Shown: positions 16,152 to 25,742, counted from the first letter of the stretch. The stretch is DNA of 64,000 nucleotides from Sphingomonas sp. HITSZ_GF (GCF_029543155.1 NZ_JARQXA010000001.1:682001-746000), one strand, 5' to 3'. The notes: generated from the sequence alone by a model not told the origin. Made by a program: numbers and translations.

Positions 16152-17873
16152 ATGACCAAGCGATTCGACAAGTCCAAGCTCCCCAGCCGCTACGTTTCTG
16201 TCGGCGTCGAGAGCGCTCCGCACCGCAGCTATTATTACGCCATGGGCCTCACCGAGGAGGAGATCGCCCGGCCGTTCGTCGGCATCGCCTCGGCGGGTAA
16301 TGACAGCGCACCCTGCAACACCACGCTCGATCAGCAGGCCGACTGGTGCCGCCAGGGCGTGAACGAAGCCGGCGGCATGCCGCGCCGCTTCAACACGATC
16401 ACCGTGACCGACGGCATCGCCATGGGCCATCAGGGGATGAAGTCCTCGCTGGTCAGCCGCGAAGTCATTGCCGACTCGGTCGAGCTCTCGGTGCGCGGCC
16501 ATTGCTATGATGCGCTCGTCACCTTCGCCGGCTGCGACAAGTCGCTCCCCGGCATGATGATGGCGATGCTCCGCCTCAACGTGCCGTCGATCTTCGTCTA
16601 TGGCGGCTCGATCCTGCCTGGCCGCTACCAGGAGCGCGACCTCACCGTCATCGACGTGTTCGAAGTCGTCGGCCGCTATGCCGCCGGCAAATGCCCGCTC
16701 TCCGAAGTCACCGCGATCGAGAAGGCCGCCTGTCCGGGGCACGGTGCGTGCGGCGGCCAGTACACGGCGAACACCATGGCCTGCGTCGCTGAGGCGATCG
16801 GTTTGTCATTGCCGAACAGCAACATGGCGCCGGCACCTTACAAGTCGCGTGAAGAGATCGCGATCGCCGCGGGCCGCCAGGTGATGACGCTGATCGAGAA
16901 GCAGATCCGCCCGCGCGACATCTGCACCCGCGAGGCGTTCGAGAATGCCGCGCGCATCGTCGCTGCGACCGGCGGCTCGACCAACGGCGCGCTCCACCTC
17001 CCGGCGATGGCCAACGAGTGCGGCATCGATTTCGACCTGTTCGACGTCGCCGAGATCTTCAAGTCGACGCCGTACATGGCCGATCTCAAGCCCGGCGGCC
17101 GCTATGTCGCCAAGGACATGCACGAGGCCGGCGGCATCTACATGCTGATGAAGTCGCTCGCCCAGACCGGCCTGCTGCACCTCGATTGCATGACGGTGAC
17201 GGGCAAGACGCTCGGCGAGAATATCGACGAGGTCACCTGGAACCCCGACCAGAAGGTCATCTACGACGCCAAGACGCCAATCACGCCGACCGGCGGCGTG
17301 GTCGGTCTGCGCGGGTCGCTGGCGCCCGAAGGCGCGATCGTGAAGGTGGCGGGCATGCATCGCCTCCAGTTCACCGGCACCGCCAAGGTGTTCGAGCGCG
17401 AGGAAGATGCCTTCGCCGCGGTCGAGGCCAATGCGATCAAGGAAGGCACCGTCGTCGTCATTCGCTATGAAGGGCCCAAGGGCGGCCCGGGCATGCGCGA
17501 GATGCTGTCGACCACCGCTGCGCTCTATGGCCAGGGGCTCGGCGAGAAGGTGGCGCTGATCACCGACGGCCGTTTCTCGGGCGGCACCCGCGGCTTCTGC
17601 ATCGGCCATGTCGGCCCCGAGGCGGCCGAGGGCGGCCCGATCGCGCTGGTCGAGGATGGAGATGAGATCAGCATCGATGCCGAGGCCGGCACCGTCGATC
17701 TCAACGTGCCGGAGGACGTGCTCGCCGAGCGCCGCGCCAAATGGGAACCGCGCCGGAACGATTACCAGGCCGGCGCGCTCTGGCGCTTCTCGCAAAATGT
17801 CGGCCCGGCTTATAAGGGGGCTGTCACGCACCCTGGAGCCAGCGCCGAAACCCATGTATTCGCTGATATCTGA
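16152..17873 (+). CDS. ilvD: Dihydroxy-acid dehydratase
   Basis: 573-residue iron-sulphur dehydratase of valine, isoleucine and pantothenate synthesis; converts dihydroxy acids to 2-keto acids. Cluster ligands are in [22 protein letters not shown] and [16 protein letters not shown]. The C-terminal swivelling domain begins around residue 400 with [10 protein letters not shown] and [10 protein letters not shown]. Length is typical of the IlvD/Edd family and sugar-acid dehydratases share it, but the cysteine pattern and segment PGMREML suit true IlvD. ATG at 16152; a TTG three codons earlier is less likely. A pair of TTGCGCAA sites lies upstream. Confidence 0.92.
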   Translation: MTKRFDKSKLPSRYVSVGVESAPHRSYYYAMGLTEEEIARPFVGIASAGNDSAPCNTTLDQQADWCRQGVNEAGGMPRRFNTITVTDGIAMGHQGMKSSLVSREVIADSVELSVRGHCYDALVTFAGCDKSLPGMMMAMLRLNVPSIFVYGGSILPGRYQERDLTVIDVFEVVGRYAAGKCPLSEVTAIEKAACPGHGACGGQYTANTMACVAEAIGLSLPNSNMAPAPYKSREEIAIAAGRQVMTLIEKQIRPRDICTREAFENAARIVAATGGSTNGALHLPAMANECGIDFDLFDVAEIFKSTPYMADLKPGGRYVAKDMHEAGGIYMLMKSLAQTGLLHLDCMTVTGKTLGENIDEVTWNPDQKVIYDAKTPITPTGGVVGLRGSLAPEGAIVKVAGMHRLQFTGTAKVFEREEDAFAAVEANAIKEGTVVVIRYEGPKGGPGMREMLSTTAALYGQGLGEKVALITDGRFSGGTRGFCIGHVGPEAAEGGPIALVEDGDEISIDAEAGTVDLNVPEDVLAERRAKWEPRRNDYQAGALWRFSQNVGPAYKGAVTHPGASAETHVFADI

Positions 17874-17880
17874 ACTGACA

Positions 17881-18006
17881 TTCCCCTCCCTGGAAGGGAG
17901 GGGCTAGGGGTGGGTGGACGCCTGGCGATACTGAGGCCGGATGCGATGCGCTTGCTGTATCGCGTGTATCGACCCACCCCCGACCCCTCCCTTCCAGGGA
18001 GAGGAG
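17881..18006. repeat. REPIN-like element overlapping the start of a lipoprotein gene
   Basis: Second copy of the CCCCTCCCTGGAAGGGAGGGG family. It starts seven bases after ilvD and its right half is read through by the following lipoprotein gene, where it codes for PTPDPSLPGRG. The spacer differs from that of the copy at 15962, while the arms are nearly identical. Confidence 0.85.
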
Positions 18007-18395
18007 CTTGGGCGCTCACCGCGTTCGTCCTCCTCACCGCCTGCAACACCCAGGTCCGTGACAAGGCCGCCGAGGCCCGCAACGAAGCCCATGCCGAGAA
18101 GATGGAAAAGGCCGAAGGCCGCGTCGAATGCGCGCCGCCCGGTGCCGAGACCTTCTCCTATGCCTGCACGATCGATCGTACCCAGTCGCAGGACGGGCTG
18201 TTCCTCACGCTGCGCCACCCCGACGGCGGCTTCCGCCGGCTGCTGGTCACCACCGACGGGCGCGGCGTGGTTGCCGCCGACGGCGCGGAAAAGGCCGAAG
18301 TCACCATTCTCGCACCCGATCAGATCGAAGTCGCGATCGGTGGCGCGCGCTATCGCTTGCCTGCAACCGTGCGCGGGGCCAAACCGGGCGCATGA
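17946..18395 (+). CDS. Small lipoprotein with element-encoded N-region
   Basis: 149-residue predicted lipoprotein of unknown function. The lipobox is LTAC (in TAFVLLTACNTQ), after which a charged helical stretch (KAAEARNEAHAEKMEKAEG) leads into a small beta domain, with CAPPGAETFSYACTID suggesting a disulfide. No start codon exists between the palindromic element and the hydrophobic core, so translation must start at ATG 17946, TTG 17952 or GTG 17964, all inside the repeat element; residues from about 9 to 20 are element sequence. The true start before insertion of the element is lost. It overlaps nnr by four bases (ATGA). Confidence 0.68.
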   Translation: MRLLYRVYRPTPDPSLPGRGAWALTAFVLLTACNTQVRDKAAEARNEAHAEKMEKAEGRVECAPPGAETFSYACTIDRTQSQDGLFLTLRHPDGGFRRLLVTTDGRGVVAADGAEKAEVTILAPDQIEVAIGGARYRLPATVRGAKPGA

Positions 18396-19786
18396 TCCCG
18401 CCCGGCGTACCGATCGTCACCGCTGCCCAGATGCGCGCCGCCGAAGAGGCGGTGTTCCGGCGCGAGCCCCAGGAAGACGTGATGGAGCGTGCCGGCGCCG
18501 CAGTCGCGCGCGAAGCAGCGCGCTTCGCGCATGGGTCGCCCATCCTCGTCCTGGCCGGCCCCGGCAACAATGGCGGAGACGCCTATGTCGCCGCCCGCCT
18601 GTTGAAGGCAGCCGGCCATGACGTCGCGGTCGCCGCCAGTGGCGAGCCCGGCACCGGCGTCGCCCGCGCGATGCATGCGCGCTGGGAGGGGGAGGTCGGC
18701 TCGCTCTACCAGGCCCGGCCGCGCCCCGTGCTGGTCGACGGCCTGTTCGGCACCGGCCTGACGCGCCCGCTCGAGCGCGGCATCGCGCCGGTCTTCGCCG
18801 AACTGGTCGCGTCCGCGCGCTTCAGCCTCGCGATCGACCTGCCTTCCGGCCTGGCGACCGACAGCGGCGCCGATCTCGGCGCGCCGCGCGGCATCAGCGC
18901 GACGCTGGCGCTCGGCGCGCTCAAGCCCGCGCATGTCCTCGATGCCGGGCTCGATCGCTGCGGCCATGTTCTCCACGCCGATATCGGGATTCCGGTCGAG
19001 AGTCCGAGGCGCACGGTTGCGCGGCCCCGCCTCGCCGCACCGGGTACGCGTGCCCACAAATATAGCCGCGGGTTGGTCGTGGTGGTCGAAGGCGACATGC
19101 CCGGTGCCGCCCGGCTCGCCGCGCATGCCGCGATGGCGGGCGGGGCGGGCTATACGATCCTCGCCGGCGCGGGCGAGCCGGGCGGTGGCCCCGACGCGCT
19201 GGTGCGCCATAAGGTCGCCAAAGGCGACGATCTCGCCGATTTCCTCACCGAAAGCCGGATCGGCGCCGTCGTCATCGGCCCGGGCCTCGGCCGCGATCGC
19301 CGCGCCGAGGGGCTGCTCAAGGCCGCGCTCGGCGCCAGTCTCCCGCTCGTCCTCGATGGCGATGCGCTGACCCTGCTCGGCAAGTCCGCCACTGCCTGGC
19401 TCCAGCGCCGCATCGCCGCCACCTGGCTCACGCCGCATGCCGGCGAGTTCGGCCGGATGTTCGAAGGCGAAGGTAGCAAGATCGAGCAAAGCCTTGCATT
19501 CGCTTTGGAATCCAAGGCGGTGATCGTGCACAAGGGCGCCGATACGGTGATCGCCACGCCGCGCGGCGAGGTTCGCGTCCTCGCCCAGGCTTCGTCCTGG
19601 CTCTCCACCGCAGGCACCGGCGACGTGCTGGCGGGCACGCTCGCGGCGCAGGTCGCGGCGGGCAACAAAAATGCTGCCGAGGCCGCTGTCTGGCTGCATG
19701 CCCGTGCCGCGGCGCTTGCAGGACCGGCGTTCATCGCCGATGCGCTGCCGATGCATCTTCCACAAGCGATCTCCGAATGTCTCTGA
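18392..19786 (+). CDS. nnr: Bifunctional NAD(P)H-hydrate epimerase / dehydratase
   Basis: 464-residue repair enzyme that epimerises and then ADP- or ATP-dependently dehydrates damaged NAD(P)H hydrates. The YjeF N-terminal epimerase domain covers about residues 1-210 (GPGNNGGDAYVAARLL at 50-66 region, VDGLFGTGLTRPL). The ribokinase-like dehydratase domain follows, with TPHAGEFGRMF and the catalytic GTGDVLAG near residue 410. Length and order match E. coli Nnr. The start overlaps the lipoprotein stop, and its own end overlaps the next methyltransferase gene by ten bases. Cytoplasmic. Confidence 0.93.
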   Translation: MIPPGVPIVTAAQMRAAEEAVFRREPQEDVMERAGAAVAREAARFAHGSPILVLAGPGNNGGDAYVAARLLKAAGHDVAVAASGEPGTGVARAMHARWEGEVGSLYQARPRPVLVDGLFGTGLTRPLERGIAPVFAELVASARFSLAIDLPSGLATDSGADLGAPRGISATLALGALKPAHVLDAGLDRCGHVLHADIGIPVESPRRTVARPRLAAPGTRAHKYSRGLVVVVEGDMPGAARLAAHAAMAGGAGYTILAGAGEPGGGPDALVRHKVAKGDDLADFLTESRIGAVVIGPGLGRDRRAEGLLKAALGASLPLVLDGDALTLLGKSATAWLQRRIAATWLTPHAGEFGRMFEGEGSKIEQSLAFALESKAVIVHKGADTVIATPRGEVRVLAQASSWLSTAGTGDVLAGTLAAQVAAGNKNAAEAAVWLHARAAALAGPAFIADALPMHLPQAISECL

Positions 19787-20967
19787 GCGAAGTCCTCCGC
19801 GTGGCGGGGCGCGGCGAGGGCGTCACCGCCGATGGCCGCTACGTGCCCTTCGCCGCGCCCGGCGACCGGGTCGACCCTCAGGGCGCCGTCACCCCCGGGC
19901 CGCACCATCAGGCGCCGCCCTGCCGGCATTTCCCGGAATGCGGCGGTTGCCAGCTCCAGCATCTCGACGATGCCGCCTGGGCCGGGTTCATCGCCGATCG
20001 CGTGTCCGCCGCGCTCGCCCAGCACAAGCTCGCGACCGAGATCCGCGCGCCGCTGCTCTCCCCGCCGCGCACCCGCCGCCGCGCCACGCTCCATGCCGAG
20101 CGCCGCGGCCGCCAGGTGCTGCTCGGCTTCACCGGCCAGGGCAGCCACAATCTGATCGACCTGGCCGAGTGCCATGTCCTCGATCCCGCGCTGTTCGCGC
20201 TGCTGGCGCCGCTCCGCGGCCTGCTCGCCGCGCTGCTGCCGACCTCGCGACGGATCAACGTCCATCTCGCGCTGGCCGATCAGGGCGTCGATGTGCTGCT
20301 CGACGGGCTCGAGGCCGAAGGGCTTGCCGCTGCCGAGGCGATCACTGCCTTTGCGCATCGCCACCAGCTCGCCCGCTTCTCGATGGACGAGGGGCTCGGC
20401 CCCACGGCGCGCTGGGAGCCCGATCCCGTCACGATCACGCTGGGCGGGGTGCCGGTGCCGTTCCCGCCCGCCAATTTCCTCCAGGCGACGCCCGAAGGCG
20501 AGGCGGCTCTGGTCGCCGCCGTCCAGGAGATCGTCGGCACTGCCGGCACCGTCGCCGATCTGTTCGCCGGGCTCGGCACCTTCACCTTCGCCTTCCCCCG
20601 GACCAAGGTCTATGCCGCCGAGGCCGCCCGCGATTCGATCCTGTCGCTCAAGGCTGCCGCCGGCCAGGCCCGGCGCCTGGTCTTCGCCGATCACCGCGAC
20701 CTGTTCCGCCGCCCGGTCACCAGTGCCGATCTCGACAAGTTCGAGGCGGTGGTGCTCGATCCGCCGCGCGCCGGCGCCCGCGAGCAGGTGGCCGAGATCG
20801 CCAAGGCTCGGACACCCTTGCTCGCCTATGTTTCCTGTAATCCCAATACCTTCGCACGCGATGCCGAGATATTGTGCGAGGGTGGCTACACGCTCGACTG
20901 GATCCAGCCGGTCGGCCAGTTCCGCTGGTCGACCCATGTCGAGCTGGCGGCGCGTTTCAGCAGATGA
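19777..20967 (+). CDS. RlmD/TrmA-type RNA m5U methyltransferase
   Basis: 396-residue SAM-dependent uridine-5 methyltransferase of the RumA/TrmA class. An iron-sulphur site is visible as CRHFPECGGCQLQHL near residues 48-62. The SAM-binding segment ADLFAGLGTFTFAF is near 262-275, DPPRAGA near 326, and the catalytic cysteine in YVSCNPNTFARD near 346. The N-terminal TRAM RNA-binding domain is short or missing. The presence of the Fe-S site favours 23S rRNA (RlmD-like) over tRNA, but the exact uridine is inference. Start is at 19777, ten bases inside nnr. Confidence 0.87.
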   Translation: MSLSEVLRVAGRGEGVTADGRYVPFAAPGDRVDPQGAVTPGPHHQAPPCRHFPECGGCQLQHLDDAAWAGFIADRVSAALAQHKLATEIRAPLLSPPRTRRRATLHAERRGRQVLLGFTGQGSHNLIDLAECHVLDPALFALLAPLRGLLAALLPTSRRINVHLALADQGVDVLLDGLEAEGLAAAEAITAFAHRHQLARFSMDEGLGPTARWEPDPVTITLGGVPVPFPPANFLQATPEGEAALVAAVQEIVGTAGTVADLFAGLGTFTFAFPRTKVYAAEAARDSILSLKAAAGQARRLVFADHRDLFRRPVTSADLDKFEAVVLDPPRAGAREQVAEIAKARTPLLAYVSCNPNTFARDAEILCEGGYTLDWIQPVGQFRWSTHVELAARFSR

Positions 20968-20969
20968 CC

Positions 20970-21076
20970 GTCACCCCCGCGAAAGCGGGGGCCCATCTCG
21001 TGCGGGAGCCACGAATCCAACATCTGTGAGGCGGGTGGGCAGCTCGGGAGATGGGTCCCCGCTTTCGCGGGGATGA
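20970..21076. repeat. REPIN-like element, GTCACCCCCGCGAAAGCGGGGG variant
   Basis: Arms GTCACCCCCGCGAAAGCG and CGCTTTCGCGGGGATGAC surround a spacer that also has outer complementarity (GCCCATCTC / GAGATGGGT). It starts two bases after the methyltransferase stop and ends three bases before the truA stop, so it fully occupies a convergent junction. Confidence 0.8.
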
Positions 21077-21079
21077 CGA

Positions 21080-21823
21080 CTAGGCCGGATAATCCGCCCG
21101 CAGGAAGAACAGCCCGTCCGACGGCGCATTGAGGCCCAGCGCGGCGCGGTCGCGCGCCTCCAGCGCCGCGGTCATGTCGTCGGGGGTCCAGCGCCCCTGG
21201 CCGACCAGCACGATGCAGCCGACCATCGAGCGCACCTGATGATGCAGGAACGAGCGCGCCGAGGCGAACACGCTGATCCGCTCGCCCTCCGCCACCACCT
21301 CGAGCCGGTCGAGTGTGCGCAGCGGGCTGTCGGCCTGGCAATGCGCCGAGCGAAAGGTGGTGAAGTCATGCCGGCCGAGCAACCGCGCCGCGCCCTCGGC
21401 CATCAGCCCGGCATCGAGCGGCGGGATCACGCGCCAGGTCAGCCCCTTCTCCCAGGTGAGCGGCGCCCGTCTTGTTGAGATTCTATATTCATAATGGCGT
21501 GCAACACACGAGAAACGCGCATGCCAATCGTCCGGTACCTCGACGCAATCGAGGATCGCCACCGGATTGGGCCGCACGCGCGCGTTGAGCGCCTCCATCA
21601 GCCGGAAGGCGCTGATCGGCTTCTCGATATCGATATGCGCGCGCATGCCGAGCCCGTGCACGCCGGCATCGGTGCGCCCGGCAGCATGAACCGCGGCGCG
21701 TTCGCCGGTCACCGCGAAGGCGGCATCCTCGATCGCCTGCTGCACGCTCGGGCCATGGTTCTGCCGCTGCCAGCCCATGAACGGGCGGCCGTCGAATTCC
21801 ACGGTCAGCGCGAACCGCGTCAA
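21080..21823 (-). CDS. truA: tRNA pseudouridine synthase A
   Basis: 247-residue synthase that makes pseudouridine at positions 38-40 of the tRNA anticodon stem-loop. The catalytic aspartate lies in GRTDAGVHG near residues 50-58, with the start [18 protein letters not shown] and the late HHQVRSMVG motif. Length is typical. Its start overlaps fmt by four bases, giving the fmt-truA translational pair often found with def. Cytoplasmic. Confidence 0.95.
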   Translation of the reverse strand: MTRFALTVEFDGRPFMGWQRQNHGPSVQQAIEDAAFAVTGERAAVHAAGRTDAGVHGLGMRAHIDIEKPISAFRLMEALNARVRPNPVAILDCVEVPDDWHARFSCVARHYEYRISTRRAPLTWEKGLTWRVIPPLDAGLMAEGAARLLGRHDFTTFRSAHCQADSPLRTLDRLEVVAEGERISVFASARSFLHHQVRSMVGCIVLVGQGRWTPDDMTAALEARDRAALGLNAPSDGLFFLRADYPA

Positions 21824-22779
21824 AGCTGGGTTCCCGCCGGGATATTCAGGCCATTCAGAAGCTCTCGTGACGTCATGACGCCGCGCCCGGCGCGTTGGAC
21901 GAGGGTGGGGCGGATCGCGCCTTCGGCACAGGCGATGGTCAGCTTGTCGTCAATAACCGTTCCCCGGCGAAAGCCGGGGCCCAGGGTTTCAGGCGTAGCG
22001 GCTGGTGACTCTGGGCCCCGGCTTTCGCCGGGGAACAGCTGGGCCGCATGCACCCGGAAGCGCTCCCCCTGAAACTCGAAGAACGCTCCCGGTGCCGGAT
22101 TGAACGCCCGTACCTGCCGCTCAACCTCCACCGCTGATCGGCTGAAATCCAGCCGCGCTTCGGCCTTGTCGATCTTGGCGGCATAGGTCACGCCCGCTTC
22201 GGGCTGCGCGATCGGAGGATGACCGTCCAGATCCGCCAGCACCGTCACCATCAGCCGCGCGCCCATCGCGCTCAGCTCGGCGGTAAGATCGCCCGCGGTC
22301 TTGCCGTCGATCGGCGTGCGTTCCTCGAGCCGCACCGGCCCGGTATCGAGCCCGGCCTCCATCTGCATGATGCCGACGCCGGTCTCGGCATCGCCGGCCA
22401 GGATAGCGCGCTGGATCGGCGCGGCGCCCCGCCAGCGCGGCAGCAGCGAGCCATGGACGTTGAGGCAGCCATGCCGGGGCGCGTCGAGAACCGCCTGGGG
22501 CAGGATCAGGCCATAGGCCGCGACCACCGCCACATCGGCGTTCAGCGCCTGGAAGGCCGGCAGCGCCTCGGGATCCTTGCGGAACGAAAGCGGCGTGCGG
22601 ACCTCGATCCCAAGCGCCTCGGCGCGGGCATGCACCGGCGACGGCGTCAGCGCCTTGCCCCGCCGCCCGCCGGCGCGCGGCGGCTGGCTGTAAGCCGCCA
22701 CGACGTCGTGCCCGGCCTCGACCAGCGCATCGAGCACCGGCACGGCGAATTCGGGCGTTCCCATGAATATTACTCGCAT
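21820..22779 (-). CDS. fmt: Methionyl-tRNA formyltransferase with in-frame palindromic insertion
   Basis: 319-residue enzyme that formylates initiator Met-tRNA. The start [35 protein letters not shown] (formyl-tetrahydrofolate site with Asn-His) and TGVGIMQME follow the family. In the C-terminal tRNA-contacting domain a 78-base REPIN-like element (21959-22036) is inserted in frame and is translated as 26 residues, including [11 protein letters not shown] and GFRRGT, after RVHAAQ. The reading frame stays open to the normal end ([11 protein letters not shown]), so the gene looks functional. Overlaps truA by four bases. Cytoplasmic. Confidence 0.92.
   Translation of the reverse strand: MRVIFMGTPEFAVPVLDALVEAGHDVVAAYSQPPRAGGRRGKALTPSPVHARAEALGIEVRTPLSFRKDPEALPAFQALNADVAVVAAYGLILPQAVLDAPRHGCLNVHGSLLPRWRGAAPIQRAILAGDAETGVGIMQMEAGLDTGPVRLEERTPIDGKTAGDLTAELSAMGARLMVTVLADLDGHPPIAQPEAGVTYAAKIDKAEARLDFSRSAVEVERQVRAFNPAPGAFFEFQGERFRVHAAQLFPGESRGPESPAATPETLGPGFRRGTVIDDKLTIACAEGAIRPTLVQRAGRGVMTSRELLNGLNIPAGTQL
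21959..22036. repeat. REPIN-like element inside fmt
   Basis: GTTCCCCGGCGAAAGCC arm, 37-base spacer, and the complementary arm, exactly 78 bases or 26 codons long. It interrupts the C-terminal domain of fmt without shifting the frame. The spacer resembles the one at 6962. Confidence 0.88.
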
Positions 22780-22800
22780 GGGATGCCCTTAGCCCCAACC

Positions 22801-22880
22801 GTCATCCCGGCGAAAGCCGGGATCTCAGGCGAAGGCGCGGGGCAGGAGCCGCACGAGATCCCGGCTTTCGCCGGGATGAC
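22801..22880. repeat. REPIN-like element, GTCATCCCGG family
   Basis: Arms GTCATCCCGGCGAAAGCC and the complement ending in GGGATGAC. The spacer (with AGGCGAAGGCGCGGGGC) is shared with the copy at 63530 and, inverted, with that at 56821. It lies between the divergent starts of fmt and recR, so it is within or next to promoter sequence. Confidence 0.85.
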
Positions 22881-22923
22881 GGAGTGGTTTCCTTTCTGTT
22901 CCCGCGTAGCTACATCCCTCTCC

Positions 22924-23520
22924 ATGGCATCTCCCGAGATCGAAGCGCTCACCCAGGCCCTGTCGCGATTGCCCGGCCTCGGCCCGCGCTCGGCGCGTCG
23001 GGCGGTGCTGCACCTGCTGAAGAAGCGCGAGACTGCGCTCGATCCGCTGCTCGCCGCGCTCGGCGCGGTCAGCCGCAATCTCGCCACCTGCGGCATCTGC
23101 GGCAATGTCGACACCAGCGATCCCTGCCAGATCTGCGCCGATCCGCGCCGCGACACGCGCTCGCTCTGCGTTGTCGAGGAAGTGGCGGACCTCTGGGCGC
23201 TCGATCGCTCGCGGCTGTTCCCGGGCCGCTTCCACGTGCTGGGCGGTCGCCTGTCCGCGCTGGAAGGCGTGCGCCCCGAGGACCTGCGCATCGACAAGCT
23301 CGTCGCTCGCATCGCGCAGGGCGGCATCGACGAGGTCGTGCTGGCGATGAACGCCACGCTCGAGGGGCAGACCACCGCGCACTATATCGCCGAGCGGATC
23401 GAGACCTATCCGGTTCGCGTCACCCAGCTCGCCCACGGCCTGCCGGTGGGCGGCGAGCTCGACTATCTCGACGAAGGCACGCTGGCCCAGGCGCTGCGGG
23501 CAAGGCGGCCGGTGGCCTGA
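22924..23520 (+). CDS. recR: Recombination mediator protein RecR
   Basis: 198-residue DNA repair protein that acts with RecO (and RecF) to load RecA on SSB-coated single strands. The HhH start ([20 protein letters not shown]), the four-cysteine zinc site [16 protein letters not shown] near residues 57-72 and the Toprim segment [12 protein letters not shown] are all visible. Length is usual. ATG at 22924. It sits beside def and divergent from fmt. Confidence 0.95.
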   Translation: MASPEIEALTQALSRLPGLGPRSARRAVLHLLKKRETALDPLLAALGAVSRNLATCGICGNVDTSDPCQICADPRRDTRSLCVVEEVADLWALDRSRLFPGRFHVLGGRLSALEGVRPEDLRIDKLVARIAQGGIDEVVLAMNATLEGQTTAHYIAERIETYPVRVTQLAHGLPVGGELDYLDEGTLAQALRARRPVA

Positions 23521-23522
23521 TC

Positions 23523-23610
23523 GTCATGCTGAACTTGTTTCAGCATCCAACTCTCCTCCGACGATAGCCTTTCGAGGCGCGTTGGACCCTGAAACAAGTT
23601 CAGGGTGACG
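23523..23610. repeat. REPIN-like element, GTCATGCTGAACTTGTTTCAG family
   Basis: Left arm GTCATGCTGAACTTGTTTCA, right arm TGAAACAAGTTCAGGGTGAC, around a spacer with flanking ATCCAAC/GTTGGA complementarity. It begins two bases after the recR stop. A second copy of this family is at 35050. Confidence 0.83.
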
Positions 23611-23676
23611 AAGGGATTGTGGCTGCGGGGTTTCCCCTCTCTTGCCCGAAAAGCCCCAACGGCCTAAATTGCCCCC

Positions 23677-24204
23677 ATGGCCATTCTACCGATTGTCGAA
23701 GTACCCGATCCGCGTCTGCGTCTCATCTCCGAACCCGTCACGGAGGTGAATGACGAGCTGCGCGACCTGATCGCGGACATGTTCGACACGATGTACGACG
23801 CGCCCGGCATCGGCCTCGCGGCGATCCAGGTGGGCGTTCCCAAGCGCGTGATCGTGATGGATCTCCAGGAAAAGGAAGACGAGGAAGGCAAGCCGATCCG
23901 CGAGCCGCGCGTCTTCATCAATCCCGAGATCCTCGATCCCGCCGAGGAGCAGTCGGTCTATACCGAGGGCTGCCTGTCGATCCCCGAGCAGTTCGCCGAT
24001 GTCGAGCGGCCGGCCACCTGCCGCGTGAAGTGGCTCGACGAGAATGGCGCCGCGCATGACGAGCTGTTCGAGGGCCTCCTGGCCACCTGCATCCAGCACG
24101 AGATGGACCACCTCCAGGGCATCGTCTTCATCGATCACCTCTCGCGGCTGAAGCGCGACATGATCCTGAAGAAGCTCAACAAGGCCCGCCGCGCCGCGGC
24201 CTGA
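23677..24204 (+). CDS. def: Peptide deformylase
   Basis: 175-residue metalloenzyme that removes the N-formyl group from new proteins, the reverse of the step prepared by Fmt. All three motifs are intact: GIGLAAIQVG near residues 45-54, TEGCLSIPEQ near 93-102 (Cys metal ligand) and QHEMDHLQG near 135-143. Slightly basic C-terminal tail (KKLNKARRAAA). A strong intrinsic terminator lies 24 bases downstream. Cytoplasmic, expected essential. Confidence 0.95.
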   Translation: MAILPIVEVPDPRLRLISEPVTEVNDELRDLIADMFDTMYDAPGIGLAAIQVGVPKRVIVMDLQEKEDEEGKPIREPRVFINPEILDPAEEQSVYTEGCLSIPEQFADVERPATCRVKWLDENGAAHDELFEGLLATCIQHEMDHLQGIVFIDHLSRLKRDMILKKLNKARRAAA

Positions 24205-24227
24205 GCCAGGCTCTTTGCGAAATCACG

Positions 24228-24256
24228 GCCGCGGGCGGAAACGTCCGCGGCTTTTT
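24228..24256 (+). terminator. Intrinsic terminator after def
   Basis: GCCGCGGGCG at 24228-24237, a GAAA tetraloop and CGTCCGCGGC at 24242-24251 form a ten-pair stem with one G-U, directly followed by TTTTT. Confidence 0.85.
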
Positions 24257-24409
24257 CTTTGGCCGCAAATCGTCCGGGGCCGCAAATTCGCGCTGTCCTA
24301 CGCGGATCGTTCGAGTTATGTTCCTCGCCGGGCCGCCCTTGCCGGCATGCCCGATCGCGCAATCTTGTCTCTTTTGTGCGCGAGCTTGGTAAAGTTTGGG
24401 AGATCTGGG

Positions 24410-25687
24410 GTGGACGTTCTGGCGCTGGTGATCGCGGTAGCGGCGCTCATTATCGGGCTTGGCCTCGGCATGTTCCTGGGCGGGCGCCCGGCGGCGCAGA
24501 TGCGCTCGGAGCGCGATGCCCGGGAGGCCGAGTTCAAGGCCGCGGCCGCCGAGCTTGGCCGCGCCCAGATCGAGCTGGCCGGGCTCAAGGCCGAGACCAC
24601 CGGCATGGAGAGCCGCTTCGCCGAGCTGGCGCACCGCATCCTCGGCGAATCGCAGAAGAGCTTCCTCGATCGCGCCGATCAGCGCTTTGCCCAGGCGGGC
24701 GAGAGCAACGAGGCCAAGATGAAGGCACTGCTCGCGCCGGTACAGGAAACGCTCCAGCGCTATCAGCAGGGGCTGAGCGACGTCGAGAAGGAGCGGGTGG
24801 GCAGCTATCAGGCGCTGCGCGAGGCCGTGCAGCAGCTCCATGCCGGCCACGCCCAGGTGCGCGACGAGACTGCCAAGCTGGTCAACGCGCTGCGCGCCAG
24901 CCCCAAGGCGCGCGGCCGCTGGGGCGAGCAGAGCCTCAAGAACGTGCTCGAGCAGGCCGGGCTGTCGCCCTATGCCGATTTCCAGATGGAAGTCTCGGTC
25001 AACACCGATGACGGGCGTCTGCGCCCGGACGTGGTGGTGCGCATGCCGGGCGGGCGCAAGCTGATCATCGATGCGAAATGCTCGCTCAACGCCTTTCTCG
25101 ATGCGAGCGAGGCGCATGACGAGGCGACCCGCGCCGGCCATCTCCAGGCGCATGCCGCGGCGATCCGTCGTCACGCCGAGCAGCTCGGCTCGAAGAATTA
25201 TTGGGCGCAGTTCGGCGACGCCGCCGACTATGTGATCCTCTACATCCCCGGCGAGCATTTCCTCACCGCCGCGCTCGAGCAGGACGATGCGCTGTGGGAG
25301 TGGGCGTTCGAGCGCCGCGTGCTGCTGGCGACGCCGACCAACCTCGTCGCGATCGCGCGCACCGTCGCCAGCGTCTGGCGGCAGGAGCGGCTTGCCGAGG
25401 AAGCCGCGGAGATCGCCCGGCTCGGCAAGGAGCTGCACTCGCGCCTGGCGACGATGGGCAGCCATGTCGCGCGCATGGGGCGCAACCTCGAGCAGGCGAC
25501 CGGCGCGTACAATGCGATGGTCGGCAGCCTGGAGAGCCAGGTGATGACCCAGGCCAAGCGTTTCGAGGCGCTCGAGGTGTCGAGCGGCACCAAGGAGATC
25601 GAGCCGCTGCCGATGGTCGAGACCGCGCCGCGGCCGCTCACCAAGCTCGTCTCGGGCCCGGTCGACGAAGCGGAAGCCGCCGAATAG
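24410..25687 (+). CDS. rmuC: DNA recombination protein RmuC homologue
   Basis: 425-residue protein with one N-terminal transmembrane segment (VLALVIAVAALIIGLGLGMF), a long coiled-coil region up to about residue 180, and the conserved nuclease-like RmuC domain: GRWGEQSLKNVLEQAG, RPDVVVRMPGGRKLIIDAKC, ILYIPGEHFLTAALEQD and LATPTNLVAIARTVA. It is thought to restrain DNA inversions between short repeats. The GTG at 24410 is chosen because GGGAG lies about seven bases upstream and the membrane segment starts immediately. Preceded by a terminator, so it has its own promoter. Confidence 0.88.
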   Translation: MDVLALVIAVAALIIGLGLGMFLGGRPAAQMRSERDAREAEFKAAAAELGRAQIELAGLKAETTGMESRFAELAHRILGESQKSFLDRADQRFAQAGESNEAKMKALLAPVQETLQRYQQGLSDVEKERVGSYQALREAVQQLHAGHAQVRDETAKLVNALRASPKARGRWGEQSLKNVLEQAGLSPYADFQMEVSVNTDDGRLRPDVVVRMPGGRKLIIDAKCSLNAFLDASEAHDEATRAGHLQAHAAAIRRHAEQLGSKNYWAQFGDAADYVILYIPGEHFLTAALEQDDALWEWAFERRVLLATPTNLVAIARTVASVWRQERLAEEAAEIARLGKELHSRLATMGSHVARMGRNLEQATGAYNAMVGSLESQVMTQAKRFEALEVSSGTKEIEPLPMVETAPRPLTKLVSGPVDEAEAAE

Positions 25688-25742
25688 CCATGGCGTCAAA
25701 CCCGGGCTAAGGCTGGTCGTGACAAGTCAAAGGGGGATTTCG

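Noticed and set aside
21820..22779. fmt as a disrupted gene
   Set aside because: The inserted element keeps the frame (78 bases) and both flanking halves match Fmt to the end.
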